A DNA stretch of 64,000 nucleotides, from positions 62,001 through 126,000 of the forward strand of contig JAUIEC010000006.1 in NCBI GenBank assembly GCA_030428945.1, read 5' to 3'. Source of the stretch: Phycisphaerae bacterium. Its GTDB lineage: Bacteria > Planctomycetota > Phycisphaerae > UBA1845 > Fen-1342. Positions 1 through 8,301 of this stretch are shown piece after piece. The position numbers and the translations under genes were made by a program. The first letter of the stretch is position 1. Each line of letters starts with the position of its first letter. Under the pieces are notes generated by a model. It did not search any database. It had not been told where the DNA came from and worked only from the letters and a program-made list of their open reading frames with translations.

Positions 1-587
1 GGGACGATGATCTGGAAGTCGCCGCTGCTGGCTTCGACGATGGCGCCGCCGGAACGGGCCAGGCGCCGCCCGTCGGTGGCGACCATGAAGAGACGCTTGC
101 CCTGCTTCTCCCACAGGACGCCGTTGATCGCGTAGCGGCTCGTCTCGCGGGCCGCGGCGTAGCTGGTCAGGTGGATCATCCGCCGCAGTTCGGCCCCGCT
201 GACGACCAGGTCGGGAGCGTCCTCGAACTGGGCCACCGGCGGGAAGTCGCCGGGGCTCATCATGAAGATCCGGAAATTGCGGCCTTCGCCGCGGATCGTA
301 CAGTACGGGTCCGAGGTCTCCAGCGAGACCTCGACGTCGCCGAGTTCGCGGACGATGCTCAGCAGTCGGTCGGCCGGGACGACGCTCTCGCCCGGTTCCT
401 CGACGCTGAGGGCCGGGACGGACAGCCGCAGGCCGATCTCGCCATCGGTGGCCGACATTTCGAGTTTTTCGGGTCCGGCGACGAGTCGCACGCAGTCCAG
501 GATGGGCTTGGTGGTGCGTCCCCCGGTGACACTGGCGATGGCCTGCAGGGCTTCCTGGAAGTCGTGTCGGGGGAGGATGATTTTCAT
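1..587 (-). CDS. dnaN: DNA polymerase III beta sliding clamp, 5' part
   Basis: Replicative sliding clamp that tethers DNA polymerase III to the template. The start codon lies at 587-585 and the translation opens MKIILPRHDFQEAL, typical of beta-clamp N-termini. About 195 codons are visible, roughly half of the usual ~370 residues, covering domain 1 and the start of domain 2 (for example MVATDGRRLA and SRYAINGVLW). The frame stays open to the window edge, so the 3' half lies outside. It follows dnaA on the same strand, the common bacterial dnaA-dnaN order, but with an unusually long 358-nt gap. Only a weak ribosome-binding site is seen (AGGAAGG about 15 nt upstream). Confidence 0.95.
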   Translation of the reverse strand, partial: MKIILPRHDFQEALQAIASVTGGRTTKPILDCVRLVAGPEKLEMSATDGEIGLRLSVPALSVEEPGESVVPADRLLSIVRELGDVEVSLETSDPYCTIRGEGRNFRIFMMSPGDFPPVAQFEDAPDLVVSGAELRRMIHLTSYAAARETSRYAINGVLWEKQGKRLFMVATDGRRLARSGGAIVEASSGDFQIIV

Positions 588-945
588 GTGTGCTGCCGGC
601 CTTCCTGGACTCTGTCTGCAAGTTCACTGGGACCCGGTAAATCTACCGGAAAACGCGCCTTTCCGCCAGTCGTCCGCAACCCGGGAGGAGGGTCCGGCGG
701 GGACTGTCGGGGGGGCCCGGGAGACTGGTATTCAGAGAGAGAAAAGATAGCTCGCCCTCTTTCTTCTTCAGCCCTGTCAGGGCTGTCAGCCGCGTCCCGG
801 GCGGAGCGTTAACCGCCGTCTTTCGCAGGGACTTGAGCGAAGCCCGGCAGGTGTCAGCGGCCCGGTCCGGTTTGCTGACAGTGGTGGCGCGGGGCAACAG
901 TTCGGCGGGTTCTGACAGCGGATCGCCGGTCGGCGGTGGCTTGGG
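588..945. other. dnaA-dnaN intergenic region, candidate replication-origin DNA
   Basis: No gene is supported in this 358-nt gap. It holds a purine/pyrimidine tract (about 735-769) and a cluster of CTGTCAG/CTGACAG heptamers. It also holds a 17-nt palindrome, CAGCCCTGTCAGGGCTG, at 769-785. Because truD ends only 12 nt before dnaA starts, this gap is the only sizeable non-coding DNA beside dnaA. That makes it the natural place to look for an origin or a dnaN promoter. No classical DnaA box (TTWTNCACA) was found here by eye, so the origin reading is inference. Confidence 0.4.
774..918. repeat. CTGTCAG/CTGACAG heptamer cluster
   Basis: Exact CTGTCAG at 774-780 and 783-789, its reverse complement CTGACAG at 875-881 and 912-918, and a one-base variant GTGTCAG at 851-857. 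The first pair is 9 nt apart and forms part of a 17-nt palindrome. The same double motif recurs before asd at 4588-4604. On the minus strand the motif resembles a -35 box (TTGACA), so it may be promoter-related or a protein-binding site. Confidence 0.5.
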
Positions 946-2262
946 TCAACGGCGCGCCAGCAACTGGCGGGTGAGCAATGACAGGGTCTCGGCCGTTTCG
1001 GATTCCTGCTCGCGATCGGCTTCGATGACTCGTTCGGCGTGCAGGACGGTCGAGTGGTCGCGTCCGCCGAAGTGCGAGCCGATCTCTTCGAGGCTCAGCG
1101 GGGTCAGGCGGCGGGCGAGGTACATGCCGATCTGCCGGGGGAAGCTGACTGATCGGGATCGCTTCCGGCCGACGAGGTCGGGCAGTCGGACGCCGAAGTG
1201 GCGTGAGACGGCGTCCATGATGTCGCTGACCTGCAGCGGTTTGGCGGGGCGGCCGTCGAAGTCGGCCAGGATCCGGTCGGCGCTTTCGAGGGTGATGGCG
1301 TCGTCTCCGATCTGGGCTTCCATCATCAGCTTGGTCAGTGCGCCTTCGAGGTTTCGGACGTTGGACTGCACGCGTTCGGCGATCAGGTCGAGGACCTCGT
1401 CGGGGACCTCGCAGCCTCGCAGGCGGGCCTTTTTGTGCAGGATCGCCTGTCGGGTTTCGCGGTTGGGCGGGTCGATCTGGGTGACCAGGCCCCAGTTGAA
1501 GCGGCTGATCAGGCGGTCTTCCAGGGTCGGGATCTCGCCCGGGGGGGAGTCGGCCGAGAGGATGATCTGTCGCCGGGACTGGTACAGGACGTTGAACGTG
1601 TGGAACAGTTCCTCCTGGCTGGACTCGCGTTCGGCCAGGAACTGGATGTCGTCGATGATCAGCACGTCGGCGCAGCGGGCGCACTCGCGGAATTCGGTCA
1701 GTTGGCCGGATTCGATCGCGCGGACGAAGTCGTTGATGAACGTCTCGCAGGTGACATAGATGACGTTGAGCGGGGTGCTGCCGTTGCGCAGGGCGGCGCA
1801 GGTGGCCTGCAGCAGGTGGGTCTTGCCGAGACCGGACTGTCCGTGGACGAACAGCGGGTTGTAGAGCGTTCCGGGCTGTGTGCAGACGGCTTTGCAGGCG
1901 GCGTGCGCGAGGCGGTTGGACTGGCCGACGACGAACTGGTCGAAGGTGTAGTCGGGCGTCACGGGAAGCTGGGTCAGGAAGTTGGCTTCGGTGGTGGCGA
2001 GGGTGCGTTGCGGGCCGGCGTCGCAGACGAATTCGACGGAGACCAGGTGTCCGGTGCAGGACATGACGGCATCGACAAAGGCCTGGGTGCACTGTTCGTG
2101 CAGGTAGCGGCTCTGGGCGGCCTCGCGGACGTGCACGCGCAGGACGCCGCCCTGCACCGGTTCGGCGACGAGGGTATCGAACCACGCGCGATAGGTTTCC
2201 GGAAAGTCGGTCCGGACCACGCTCAGCAGGCGGTCCAGCGCGACTTCATGCCTGTCGATCAT
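946..2262 (-). CDS. dnaA: Chromosomal replication initiator DnaA
   Basis: AAA+ ATPase that binds the origin and opens it. In the 438-residue product, an N-terminal interaction domain (1-90) is followed by the AAA+ core. Walker A is GQSGLGKT at about 141-148, Walker B is LIIDD at about 201-205, and the sensor/arginine region LISRF is at about 251-255. The C-terminal DNA-binding domain carries the DnaA signature as GRDHSTVLHAERVI. Length and domain order are normal. It starts 12 nt after the truD stop, so it is probably transcribed with asd and truD. Confidence in identity is very high. Confidence 0.97.
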   Translation of the reverse strand: MIDRHEVALDRLLSVVRTDFPETYRAWFDTLVAEPVQGGVLRVHVREAAQSRYLHEQCTQAFVDAVMSCTGHLVSVEFVCDAGPQRTLATTEANFLTQLPVTPDYTFDQFVVGQSNRLAHAACKAVCTQPGTLYNPLFVHGQSGLGKTHLLQATCAALRNGSTPLNVIYVTCETFINDFVRAIESGQLTEFRECARCADVLIIDDIQFLAERESSQEELFHTFNVLYQSRRQIILSADSPPGEIPTLEDRLISRFNWGLVTQIDPPNRETRQAILHKKARLRGCEVPDEVLDLIAERVQSNVRNLEGALTKLMMEAQIGDDAITLESADRILADFDGRPAKPLQVSDIMDAVSRHFGVRLPDLVGRKRSRSVSFPRQIGMYLARRLTPLSLEEIGSHFGGRDHSTVLHAERVIEADREQESETAETLSLLTRQLLARR

Positions 2263-2274
2263 TCACAGCCCAAT

Positions 2275-3561
2275 CTAATGTGCTGGTGTCTCGCGTTCCC
2301 GCAGCCCGCCGCGCTCCCCTGAAGCAAGCAGCTCCCCTTCGTCGAAGAGCTCTCGCAATAGCGCCGTGGCGTAGCTGCCCTTCGGCAGAACGAAGTGGAG
2401 CTGAAGATAGGCCCCGCGTTCGTCAGCGCCAAGTTGAATCCGGGCATCACGCGGCTGGAAGCGCAGGCCGCGGCGGGCACCCTTCACACGCAGGGCACCG
2501 GTCGAAAAACTGCGCGGCGTCAGGCCGCTGGACTCGAGCAGTTCCGCCTCGCGCCGGCCGGGCGCACCCCCTGGTTCGGTCATGCGATAGCCGTACAGCG
2601 GGCCGGACGGGCTGATTTCGAATGCGTCCGCCCGCGGCTGCTCGACCGCACCGTCGAGGACCTCGAAGACCGCGCCGTTGCGGTGCACCTCGGCCAGATC
2701 GCCGGTCTCGAGCGTGCCCAGGGTGCCGCTCCGGACCCGGTCGGCCGCGATCCGGTTGAACAGGTGCGACTGGTAGGCCGAGACGTAGAACTTGCGCAGT
2801 CCGCGATCGATCGAGAGAAACGCCCGGCGGTGGTTGCCCTTGGTGCGTTCCATGGTCCGCAGCGCCCGGCGTTCGTCGCGGTACATGCCCGGCCACTTGC
2901 GGAAAGCCTGGCCGTATTGCTTTTCCTCGTAGAGTTCGCGGGCCCGGAGGATGTCGCCGCGGTCCAGCGGGCCGGGTCGGCCGAGGACCTGGTCGAGGGC
3001 GGCGGTCAGGTCGCCGCGGATCATGGCCTCGCCGACGCGCCAGGAGTCGCCGCGGGCGCCGAACCGTTGCCTGCCGAAGTAGTTGGGCACGCCGGTCTGT
3101 TCGAGGGCGCGAAGCTGGTCCTGCAGCCGGGCCAGGAGATTGGGGTTCGTGTCGCGGACGCGGATCTGGAAGGCGTTGGCCCGCAGGTGTCCGAGCTTGA
3201 GCTTGTTCCCGTGACGGGTCACGTCGAGGACCTTCATGCGCGGCAGTTCGATCTGCAGCAGGCGTTCGGGGTCGATGTGCTCGACCGACATCCACTGGCG
3301 GGTGACGGCCCGGGCGTCCTTCAGGCCGGCGTAGCCGATGTCCATGCGGCGGACTTCGAGCACTCTGGCGAGGTCGTGGACGGCCTGCATGGTGGTCAGG
3401 CCGGCTTTCTCGAGCAGGAAGTACGTGTGGGTCCCTTCGCCGCTGAAGTCATAGAGCGGCAGTTCCTCGACCTGGAAGTCTTCGTAGTCGCTCTTGATGA
3501 CGCCCGGGACGACTGGGTAGCTGGCCTGCAGGCGGGGCAGTCTGGTTTCGGTCTCGCTCAC
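2275..3561 (-). CDS. truD: tRNA pseudouridine(13) synthase TruD
   Basis: Isomerises U13 to pseudouridine in tRNA. The 428-residue protein has the TruD hallmark GYAGLKDARAVTRQW, with the catalytic Asp at about residue 82. It also has the family motif NYFGRQRFG and the downstream TruD insertion domain. Its first four bases overlap the end of asd (ATGA type), so translation is probably coupled. Its stop is 12 nt before dnaA. truD upstream of dnaA is not a common arrangement in model bacteria. Identity is strongly supported; the operon reading is inference from spacing. Confidence 0.93.
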   Translation of the reverse strand: MSETETRLPRLQASYPVVPGVIKSDYEDFQVEELPLYDFSGEGTHTYFLLEKAGLTTMQAVHDLARVLEVRRMDIGYAGLKDARAVTRQWMSVEHIDPERLLQIELPRMKVLDVTRHGNKLKLGHLRANAFQIRVRDTNPNLLARLQDQLRALEQTGVPNYFGRQRFGARGDSWRVGEAMIRGDLTAALDQVLGRPGPLDRGDILRARELYEEKQYGQAFRKWPGMYRDERRALRTMERTKGNHRRAFLSIDRGLRKFYVSAYQSHLFNRIAADRVRSGTLGTLETGDLAEVHRNGAVFEVLDGAVEQPRADAFEISPSGPLYGYRMTEPGGAPGRREAELLESSGLTPRSFSTGALRVKGARRGLRFQPRDARIQLGADERGAYLQLHFVLPKGSYATALLRELFDEGELLASGERGGLRERETPAH

Positions 3562-4565
3562 GCCGGTGTCTCCAGGAGTTCGGCGATCTGGACGGCATTC
3601 AGGGCGGCCCCTTTGCGCAACTGGTCGGCGGCGCAGATCAGTTGCAGGCCATGCCCGCCGGGGACGGTCGGGTCACGGCGGATCCGGCCGACCAGCACGT
3701 CATCGATGTCACTGGCGGCGATCGAGGTGGGGAAATCGCCGGCCTGGCGGTCGTCCACGACGCGTATGCCGGGCGCGCCGGCGAGGCACGCGCGGGCCTG
3801 GTCGGGGTCGACGGGCTGCTGGAACTCGATGTTCAGGACTTCGAGGTGGGCCCGGCGGACGGGCACGCGCATGCAGGTCGCGGTGACGGGCAAGTCGTTC
3901 TCATCGAAGATCTTGCGGGTCTCGTGGACCATTTTCAGCTCTTCGACGTTCGAGCCGGTCTCGTCCATGGCCGAGTTGTGGCTGAAGACGTTGAATGCGC
4001 ATTGAACCGGGAAGACCTCGGGACTGACGGGTTGGCCGTCGAGGACCGCGCGGGTCTGGTTGTCGAGTTCGGTCAGGGCCTGGGCGCCGGCCCCGCTGGC
4101 GGCCTGGTAGGTGCTGCAGATGACCCGACGGGCCTTCCACTGCCTGTGCAGCGGCCAGAGCGCTACGACCATCAGGATGGTGGAGCAGTTCGGGTTGGCG
4201 ATGATGCCGGCGTGTTGGGCCATGGCGTCGGGATTGACCTCGGGGACGATCAGCGGGACCTGCGGGTCCATGCGGAAGGCGGACGAGTTGTCGATGACGG
4301 TGGCGCCGGCGGCGACGGCGTGGGGGGCGAATTCGCGCGATACGCTTCCCCCGGCGCTGAAGAGGGCCACGTCGATGCCGCTAAACGATTCGGGTGTAAG
4401 GAGTTCGATCGTCTGCTGCCGACCGAGCCAGTCGATCGTCCGACCGGCGGAGCGGGCGGAGGCGAGTAGCCGGTACGAGGCGGCCGGGTAGTTCCGCTGA
4501 CCGAGGACGCGTTCGAATTCCTGTCCGACGGCGCCGGTGGCGCCGACGATGGCAACGTTGTGCAT
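3558..4565 (-). CDS. asd: Aspartate-semialdehyde dehydrogenase
   Basis: NADPH-dependent reductive dephosphorylation of aspartyl phosphate, feeding lysine, diaminopimelate, threonine and methionine synthesis. The 335-residue protein opens with the Rossmann motif GATGAVGQEF. It carries SAGGSVSREFAP near residue 70 and the active-site Cys in NPNCST at about residue 127. The substrate-binding/catalytic His lies in RVPVRRAHLE. Length is normal for the family. It is the first gene of the apparent asd-truD-dnaA group, and its promoter region contains paired CTGTCA heptamers. Confidence 0.95.
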   Translation of the reverse strand: MHNVAIVGATGAVGQEFERVLGQRNYPAASYRLLASARSAGRTIDWLGRQQTIELLTPESFSGIDVALFSAGGSVSREFAPHAVAAGATVIDNSSAFRMDPQVPLIVPEVNPDAMAQHAGIIANPNCSTILMVVALWPLHRQWKARRVICSTYQAASGAGAQALTELDNQTRAVLDGQPVSPEVFPVQCAFNVFSHNSAMDETGSNVEELKMVHETRKIFDENDLPVTATCMRVPVRRAHLEVLNIEFQQPVDPDQARACLAGAPGIRVVDDRQAGDFPTSIAASDIDDVLVGRIRRDPTVPGGHGLQLICAADQLRKGAALNAVQIAELLETPA

Positions 4566-4587
4566 GGTGGCCGATACCCTGTTCGGA

Positions 4588-4604
4588 CTGTCAAAAGCTG
4601 TCAG
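4588..4604 (-). promoter_or_regulatory. Paired YTGACAG motifs upstream of asd
   Basis: On the minus strand the DNA before asd reads CTGACAG (4604-4598) then TTGACAG (4594-4588), 10 nt apart, 23 nt from the start codon. TTGACA matches the -35 consensus, but no good -10 box sits at 16-18 nt spacing. The same doublet occurs between dnaA and dnaN, so a shared binding site is as likely as a promoter. Confidence 0.35.
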
Positions 4605-4660
4605 GCGGAGGTGGCGTGGCCGGTGGCCGCGCCTGGCTACGCGCCGCCGGGCAAACCTCC

Positions 4661-4666
4661 TATAGT
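4661..4666 (+). promoter_or_regulatory. -10-like box upstream of the membrane protein gene
   Basis: TATAGT matches five of six consensus positions and lies 54 nt before the ATG at 4721 in otherwise GC-rich DNA. No clear -35 is seen 17 nt upstream. It gives the most likely transcription start for the small membrane protein, divergent from asd. Confidence 0.4.
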
Positions 4667-4720
4667 AATGCGGCAGCGGGCATTACGCGAAACAGAAACC
4701 GTAACCGGCGGACGGAATTG

Positions 4721-5149
4721 ATGGGACCGTGGACATACTACCTGCCGTTCATCGTCGGGCTGCTGTTGCCGTTCGGGTTGCACCAGGCGTTTTTCTCTTC
4801 GGCGCGGATGGCCGGGCTGGAGGCCTGGCAGCAGTGGGGCCTGCTGGGGCTTTACGGTGTCGGTCTGGCCGTGTCGTTTCAGGCGTTGATGATCGGTGCC
4901 CAGGGGGCCTTCGCCCAGGTGCTGCCGGTTCCGATCGGTCGGTCGGTTCGCGGGCGGAGTGCCGTGGTGGCGGGGGGGGCGTTGATCGCGACGGTGCTGG
5001 TCGGGATGGCGACGCTGTTCCTGTATGACCAGGGCTCGGAGGGTCCGGGCCTGATCGCGGCGATCATCACCGGCGTGGCGGCGCTGATCAGCCTGATCGC
5101 GTATGTCTGGGCCTGGCCGCTGGCGGTGCGGGATTTCGCATCGCGTTGA
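4721..5149 (+). CDS. Small membrane protein of unknown function
   Basis: Not recognised. The 142-residue product is mostly hydrophobic, with about four membrane segments: around 8-25, 40-60, 80-100 and 112-134. There is one charged loop (PIGRSVRGRS). I chose the ATG at 4721 because the upstream in-frame sequence is Arg/Asn-rich, lacks coding character and overlaps the promoter region. It stands alone, divergent from asd and convergent with yjbQ, with only 30 nt between the two stops. No cofactor or catalytic motif is visible. Confidence 0.7.
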   Translation: MGPWTYYLPFIVGLLLPFGLHQAFFSSARMAGLEAWQQWGLLGLYGVGLAVSFQALMIGAQGAFAQVLPVPIGRSVRGRSAVVAGGALIATVLVGMATLFLYDQGSEGPGLIAAIITGVAALISLIAYVWAWPLAVRDFASR

Positions 5150-5179
5150 GTTCCGCGTGCCGCGGCGCGGCGCGCACCA

Positions 5180-5599
5180 TCACTCCCCGATCAACTGCAC
5201 GACGATCTCCCGCTCGCGCGGGCGGGTGTCGAAATCGAGCAGCACAATCTGTTGCCAGGTGCCGAGGGTCAGTCGGCCGTCGACGATCGGAATCGTGACG
5301 GACGGGCCGAGCGACGAAGCCCGGACGTGGGCGTGTCCGTTGTCGTCGTGCCAGGTCGCTTCGTGCTTGTAGTAGGCTTTCTCGGGCGCGATCCGCTCGT
5401 AGAAGGCGGCCAGGTCGTGGGTCAGCAGGCCCGGTTCGGACTCGGTGGTGGTGATGGCGGCGGTGGAGCCGATCACGAACACGCAGGCCAGGCCGGATCG
5501 CAGGGGGGCCTTGGATACGACCCGGGCGACCTGGTCATTGATGTCGGTGACCTGGCCGTTTCCCTCGGTGGCGATCTGGATTCGGGTGGTGTGCACCAT
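5180..5599 (-). CDS. yjbQ: YjbQ/UPF0047 family protein
   Basis: Belongs to the YjbQ family, of which some members have weak thiamine-phosphate synthase activity; the physiological role is unsettled. The 139-residue length is typical. Family landmarks are visible: GLACVFVIGSTAAITTTE near residues 37-54, GHAHVRASSLGPSVTIPI with conserved His residues, and the closing segment GTWQQIVLLDFDTRPRER. Its stop is convergent with the small membrane protein. It begins 3 nt after the upstream hydrolase gene ends, so the two are probably one transcript. Confidence 0.9.
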   Translation of the reverse strand: MVHTTRIQIATEGNGQVTDINDQVARVVSKAPLRSGLACVFVIGSTAAITTTESEPGLLTHDLAAFYERIAPEKAYYKHEATWHDDNGHAHVRASSLGPSVTIPIVDGRLTLGTWQQIVLLDFDTRPREREIVVQLIGE

Positions 5600-5602
5600 C
5601 GT

Positions 5603-6850
5603 TCAGGGCCTGCTTCCGGCGGTGGTTTCGATCCGGCGCCACCACTGGTCGAGTTGAAAGGTGACGGTCTGATCGCTGAGAACCGGGATGCGGACGTGCA
5701 TCGTGCGCTGGCGTGGTTCGAAGACGACGGTGTGCAGTGTCATCTCCTGGCGAACTTCCTCCATCAGGACGAACAGGCGTTCGCGGCTGATGGGCTGTTC
5801 GTACTGTGCGGCGTGGTTGACCTTGCGGGTCAGTCGCGGGAAGCGCCAGCCGGGGTCGGGCGCCCGGCGGCTTCGCATGTGATTGGTGCACCACAGGGCG
5901 GACTGCAGGTGGGCGTCGTTGTCACGGGCCAGGCGGAGTGTGACGCCGTCGTCCCCGGGTGAACCGTCGTACTCGAACACGCCGGCCGGGGGATCGCCCG
6001 GTCCGCTGACGTGGATGTTGTTGCCGACCATGACCGGGCTCTGCCGGAAGACGGCCGCGACGTCGGTCAGGAAGCTCTCGGGTCGGGCGGCGACGAGGGC
6101 GCGGCGCAGGATCAGGGATCGCGGCACGAAGCCGTTGGAGCGGCTGGCGGCCAGGCCGTTGGCGTCGTGCATCAGCATGGTGATGCCGTCGGCGCTGAAC
6201 CCGGTATAGACGCCGATCAGGCCGGGCCAGCTTACGGCGGCCCAGTTGCGCGGATCGGCCTGGTAGAAGAGGACGATCTGTCCGCGGGCCATGATGGGGG
6301 TGTTGGGGAAGTCGAGGTTTCGGCCGGTGCGGAGTTCGCCGTCGGTGCTGACGGATCCCCAGACGGACAGGGAGGAGCAGAGGAAACCGAACCAGTCGGC
6401 GATGGTGTTGATCACCATCAGGTCGCGGAGGTCGAGCGGGCGGTCGAGTCGGGCGGAGCGGAAGTCATCGCCCAGGCGGGCGCGGGCCCCTTTCAGCATG
6501 GCCTGCAGTTCTTCGCGGTCGGCCTGGCTGAAGGTGAACATTCGATCGACGTTTGCGACGAGCAGGGTTTCGTAGGTGGCGGGGTCGGCGATGATGTTCT
6601 CGTCGAGGACGTAGCCGTCGATCAGGTCGATGATTTCGCTGGCGAGCAGGTATCCGTGGGTGTAGCCGGCCTGCTGGCGGGTGCCCCACAGTTCGAGGAC
6701 CCGCAGTTGCTGGCAGCGTCCGAGTCGGCCGGTCAGGCCGGGGTGATCGGGTGTGGGCTCGTAGGTGATCCTGGGGGTCTCGGCGACGGCGGCGGGCAGG
6801 CCGAGGGCGACCAGCAGGAGCAGTCTGAGTCCGATTTCGGTGCTTCGCAT
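5603..6850 (-). CDS. Secreted C45-type Ntn hydrolase / acyltransferase-like protein
   Basis: Resembles the peptidase C45 / acyl-CoA:6-aminopenicillanic acid acyltransferase-like and phospholipase B-like Ntn hydrolases, which self-cleave to expose an N-terminal Cys. The 415-residue protein starts with a signal peptide (LRLLLLVALGLPAAVAE). The expected nucleophile is Cys158 in GFLCSSLSVWG, followed by the typical GRNLDFP strand. In other members that Cys becomes the mature N-terminus. The substrate cannot be told from sequence; an amide or acyl-amino bond is expected. A GGAGAGG ribosome-binding site lies 8 nt before the ATG. Confidence 0.8.
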   Translation of the reverse strand: MRSTEIGLRLLLLVALGLPAAVAETPRITYEPTPDHPGLTGRLGRCQQLRVLELWGTRQQAGYTHGYLLASEIIDLIDGYVLDENIIADPATYETLLVANVDRMFTFSQADREELQAMLKGARARLGDDFRSARLDRPLDLRDLMVINTIADWFGFLCSSLSVWGSVSTDGELRTGRNLDFPNTPIMARGQIVLFYQADPRNWAAVSWPGLIGVYTGFSADGITMLMHDANGLAASRSNGFVPRSLILRRALVAARPESFLTDVAAVFRQSPVMVGNNIHVSGPGDPPAGVFEYDGSPGDDGVTLRLARDNDAHLQSALWCTNHMRSRRAPDPGWRFPRLTRKVNHAAQYEQPISRERLFVLMEEVRQEMTLHTVVFEPRQRTMHVRIPVLSDQTVTFQLDQWWRRIETTAGSRP

Positions 6851-6906
6851 GCAATCCTCTCCGTGGATTGGCCCGGGACGGCTGGCTTCCGGGGCGTCCG
6901 GGTTGC

Positions 6907-6916
6907 TAGAATCGTA
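6907..6916. promoter_or_regulatory. Overlapping divergent -10 boxes
   Basis: TAGAAT on the plus strand (6907-6912) points to the acyl-CoA dehydrogenase. TACGAT on the minus strand (6916-6911) points to the C45 hydrolase. The two share bases 6911-6912, so RNA polymerase could occupy only one at a time. No strong -35 boxes are seen. This is a pattern call only. Confidence 0.35.
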
Positions 6917-6983
6917 ACCTCAGCGGAACATCCCGTTACCTTGATTTCTGGTTCGGCCAACAGCAACCGAGGTGGTCAGCGCT

Positions 6984-8126
6984 ATGGGCGCTCTTCTGAC
7001 GCAGGACGATTCCCTCCTTATTGAAGCCGTGCGCGATTTTGCGCGGGGCGATCTGATCGAGCGGGACCGGGAATGGGACCGGACGGAGACCAGTTGTTGC
7101 ACGCACCTGAAGGTGCTGTACGAGATGGGCCTGCTGGGCCTGCGGGTTCCGGAGGCCTACGGCGGGCTGGCCTGTCCGGTGGTCGCGTATGCGCACATCA
7201 TTCGCGAGCTGGCGGCCTGTTCGGCCAGCGTGGCGGTGACGGTGGCGGTGCACAACATGGTGGCGCTGATCCTGCACCGCTTCGCGGGCGAGGAGACCCG
7301 CTCCGAGGTGCTGCCGCAGTTGTGTCAGTCGGGGAACCTGGCGGCGTTCGCGATTTCCGAGCCGAACGCGGGCAGTGACCCGGGGTCGGCGGCAACGCGG
7401 GCCGAGCGGGTGGATGGTGGCTATCGGGTCAGCGGCTCGAAGTTCTGGGTGACCAATGGCGTCACCGGCCGCTGGTTCGTGGTGCTGGCCCGGACCGACA
7501 ACACGGGGACCAGTCGGGACCTGAGCATGCTGCTGCTGGATGCGAACAGCGACGGCGTGAGCCGCAACATGATCAAGGGCAAGCTTGGCATTCGCGGCAG
7601 CGAGACGGCCGAGATGAGCCTGGAAGACGTCTTCATTCCCGCGGACCGGCTGCTGGGTCAGGAGGGGATGGGGATGCGGATCGGGCTGAGCGCCCTGGAC
7701 GGCGGCCGGATCGGAATCGCGAGCCAGGCGGTCGGCATCGGCCAGGCCTGTCACGAGGAGATGGTCCGTTATGCCCGTCAGCGTGAGCAGTTCGGTCGGC
7801 CGATCGCGGACTTCCAGGCGGTGCAGTGGATGATCGCGGACACGCAGTCGGAGCTGATGGCGGCCCAGCAGTTGATTGACAAGGCGGCCTGGCTGGAGCA
7901 GGAAGGGCGTGACTACACGCAGGCGGCCAGCATGGCGAAGCTCTACGCCAGCGAGGCGGCCAACCGGATCGCGTACCGGGCGGTGCAGGTGCACGGCGGG
8001 TCCGGCTACGTCAACGAGTTCCGGGTCGAGCAGCTTTACCGGGACGCGCGGATCACGACGATCTACGAGGGCACGAGCGAAGTGCAGCGGATCGTGATCG
8101 GGCGCGGGCTTCGTCGCGAAGGCTGA
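6984..8126 (+). CDS. Acyl-CoA dehydrogenase
   Basis: FAD enzyme that introduces the alpha-beta double bond of an acyl-CoA. The 380-residue product has all family landmarks: LRVPEAYGG, the FAD/substrate motif FAISEPNAGSDPGSAA, FWVTNG, REQFGRPIADFQAVQ and QVHGGSGY. The C-terminal YEGTSEVQR carries the usual catalytic Glu of short/medium-chain enzymes. I chose ATG 6984 because GAGG (6969-6972) sits 11 nt upstream, whereas the in-frame GTG at 6972 overlaps that site. Its neighbours are not fatty-acid genes, so the substrate is unknown; an electron-transfer flavoprotein partner is not in the window. Confidence 0.93.
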   Translation: MGALLTQDDSLLIEAVRDFARGDLIERDREWDRTETSCCTHLKVLYEMGLLGLRVPEAYGGLACPVVAYAHIIRELAACSASVAVTVAVHNMVALILHRFAGEETRSEVLPQLCQSGNLAAFAISEPNAGSDPGSAATRAERVDGGYRVSGSKFWVTNGVTGRWFVVLARTDNTGTSRDLSMLLLDANSDGVSRNMIKGKLGIRGSETAEMSLEDVFIPADRLLGQEGMGMRIGLSALDGGRIGIASQAVGIGQACHEEMVRYARQREQFGRPIADFQAVQWMIADTQSELMAAQQLIDKAAWLEQEGRDYTQAASMAKLYASEAANRIAYRAVQVHGGSGYVNEFRVEQLYRDARITTIYEGTSEVQRIVIGRGLRREG

Positions 8127-8217
8127 ATCGCGGCGGGTTCGATCGGGCAGCGGCCGGCCGGTCGTTGCGGCATCATTCCTGATCTGATGGACGAATCCCG
8201 TGGCCGAGACCGGTTGA

Positions 8218-8247
8218 CCGGCCTCCGCGCGTTTGCACGGAGGCCGG
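8218..8247. terminator. Bidirectional stem-loop between convergent genes
   Basis: CCGGCCTCCG (8218-8227) and CGGAGGCCGG (8238-8247) form a perfect 10-bp stem with a 10-nt loop. It lies between the convergent acyl-CoA dehydrogenase and RTX-like lipoprotein genes. There is no T-run on either side, so it is a terminator by position and stability rather than a classical intrinsic one. The rest of the gap (8127-8301) shows nothing else. Confidence 0.6.
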
Positions 8248-8301
8248 GCCGGTGCGGCGGTCCCTCGCTCAAGAGCCGCCGGCTTGTGCGTGGGGGCGTT
8301 C

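Noticed and set aside
8218-8247. Membership of the octamer hairpin family
   Set aside because: The stem has no 8-nt periodicity and a different sequence; treated as an ordinary stem-loop.
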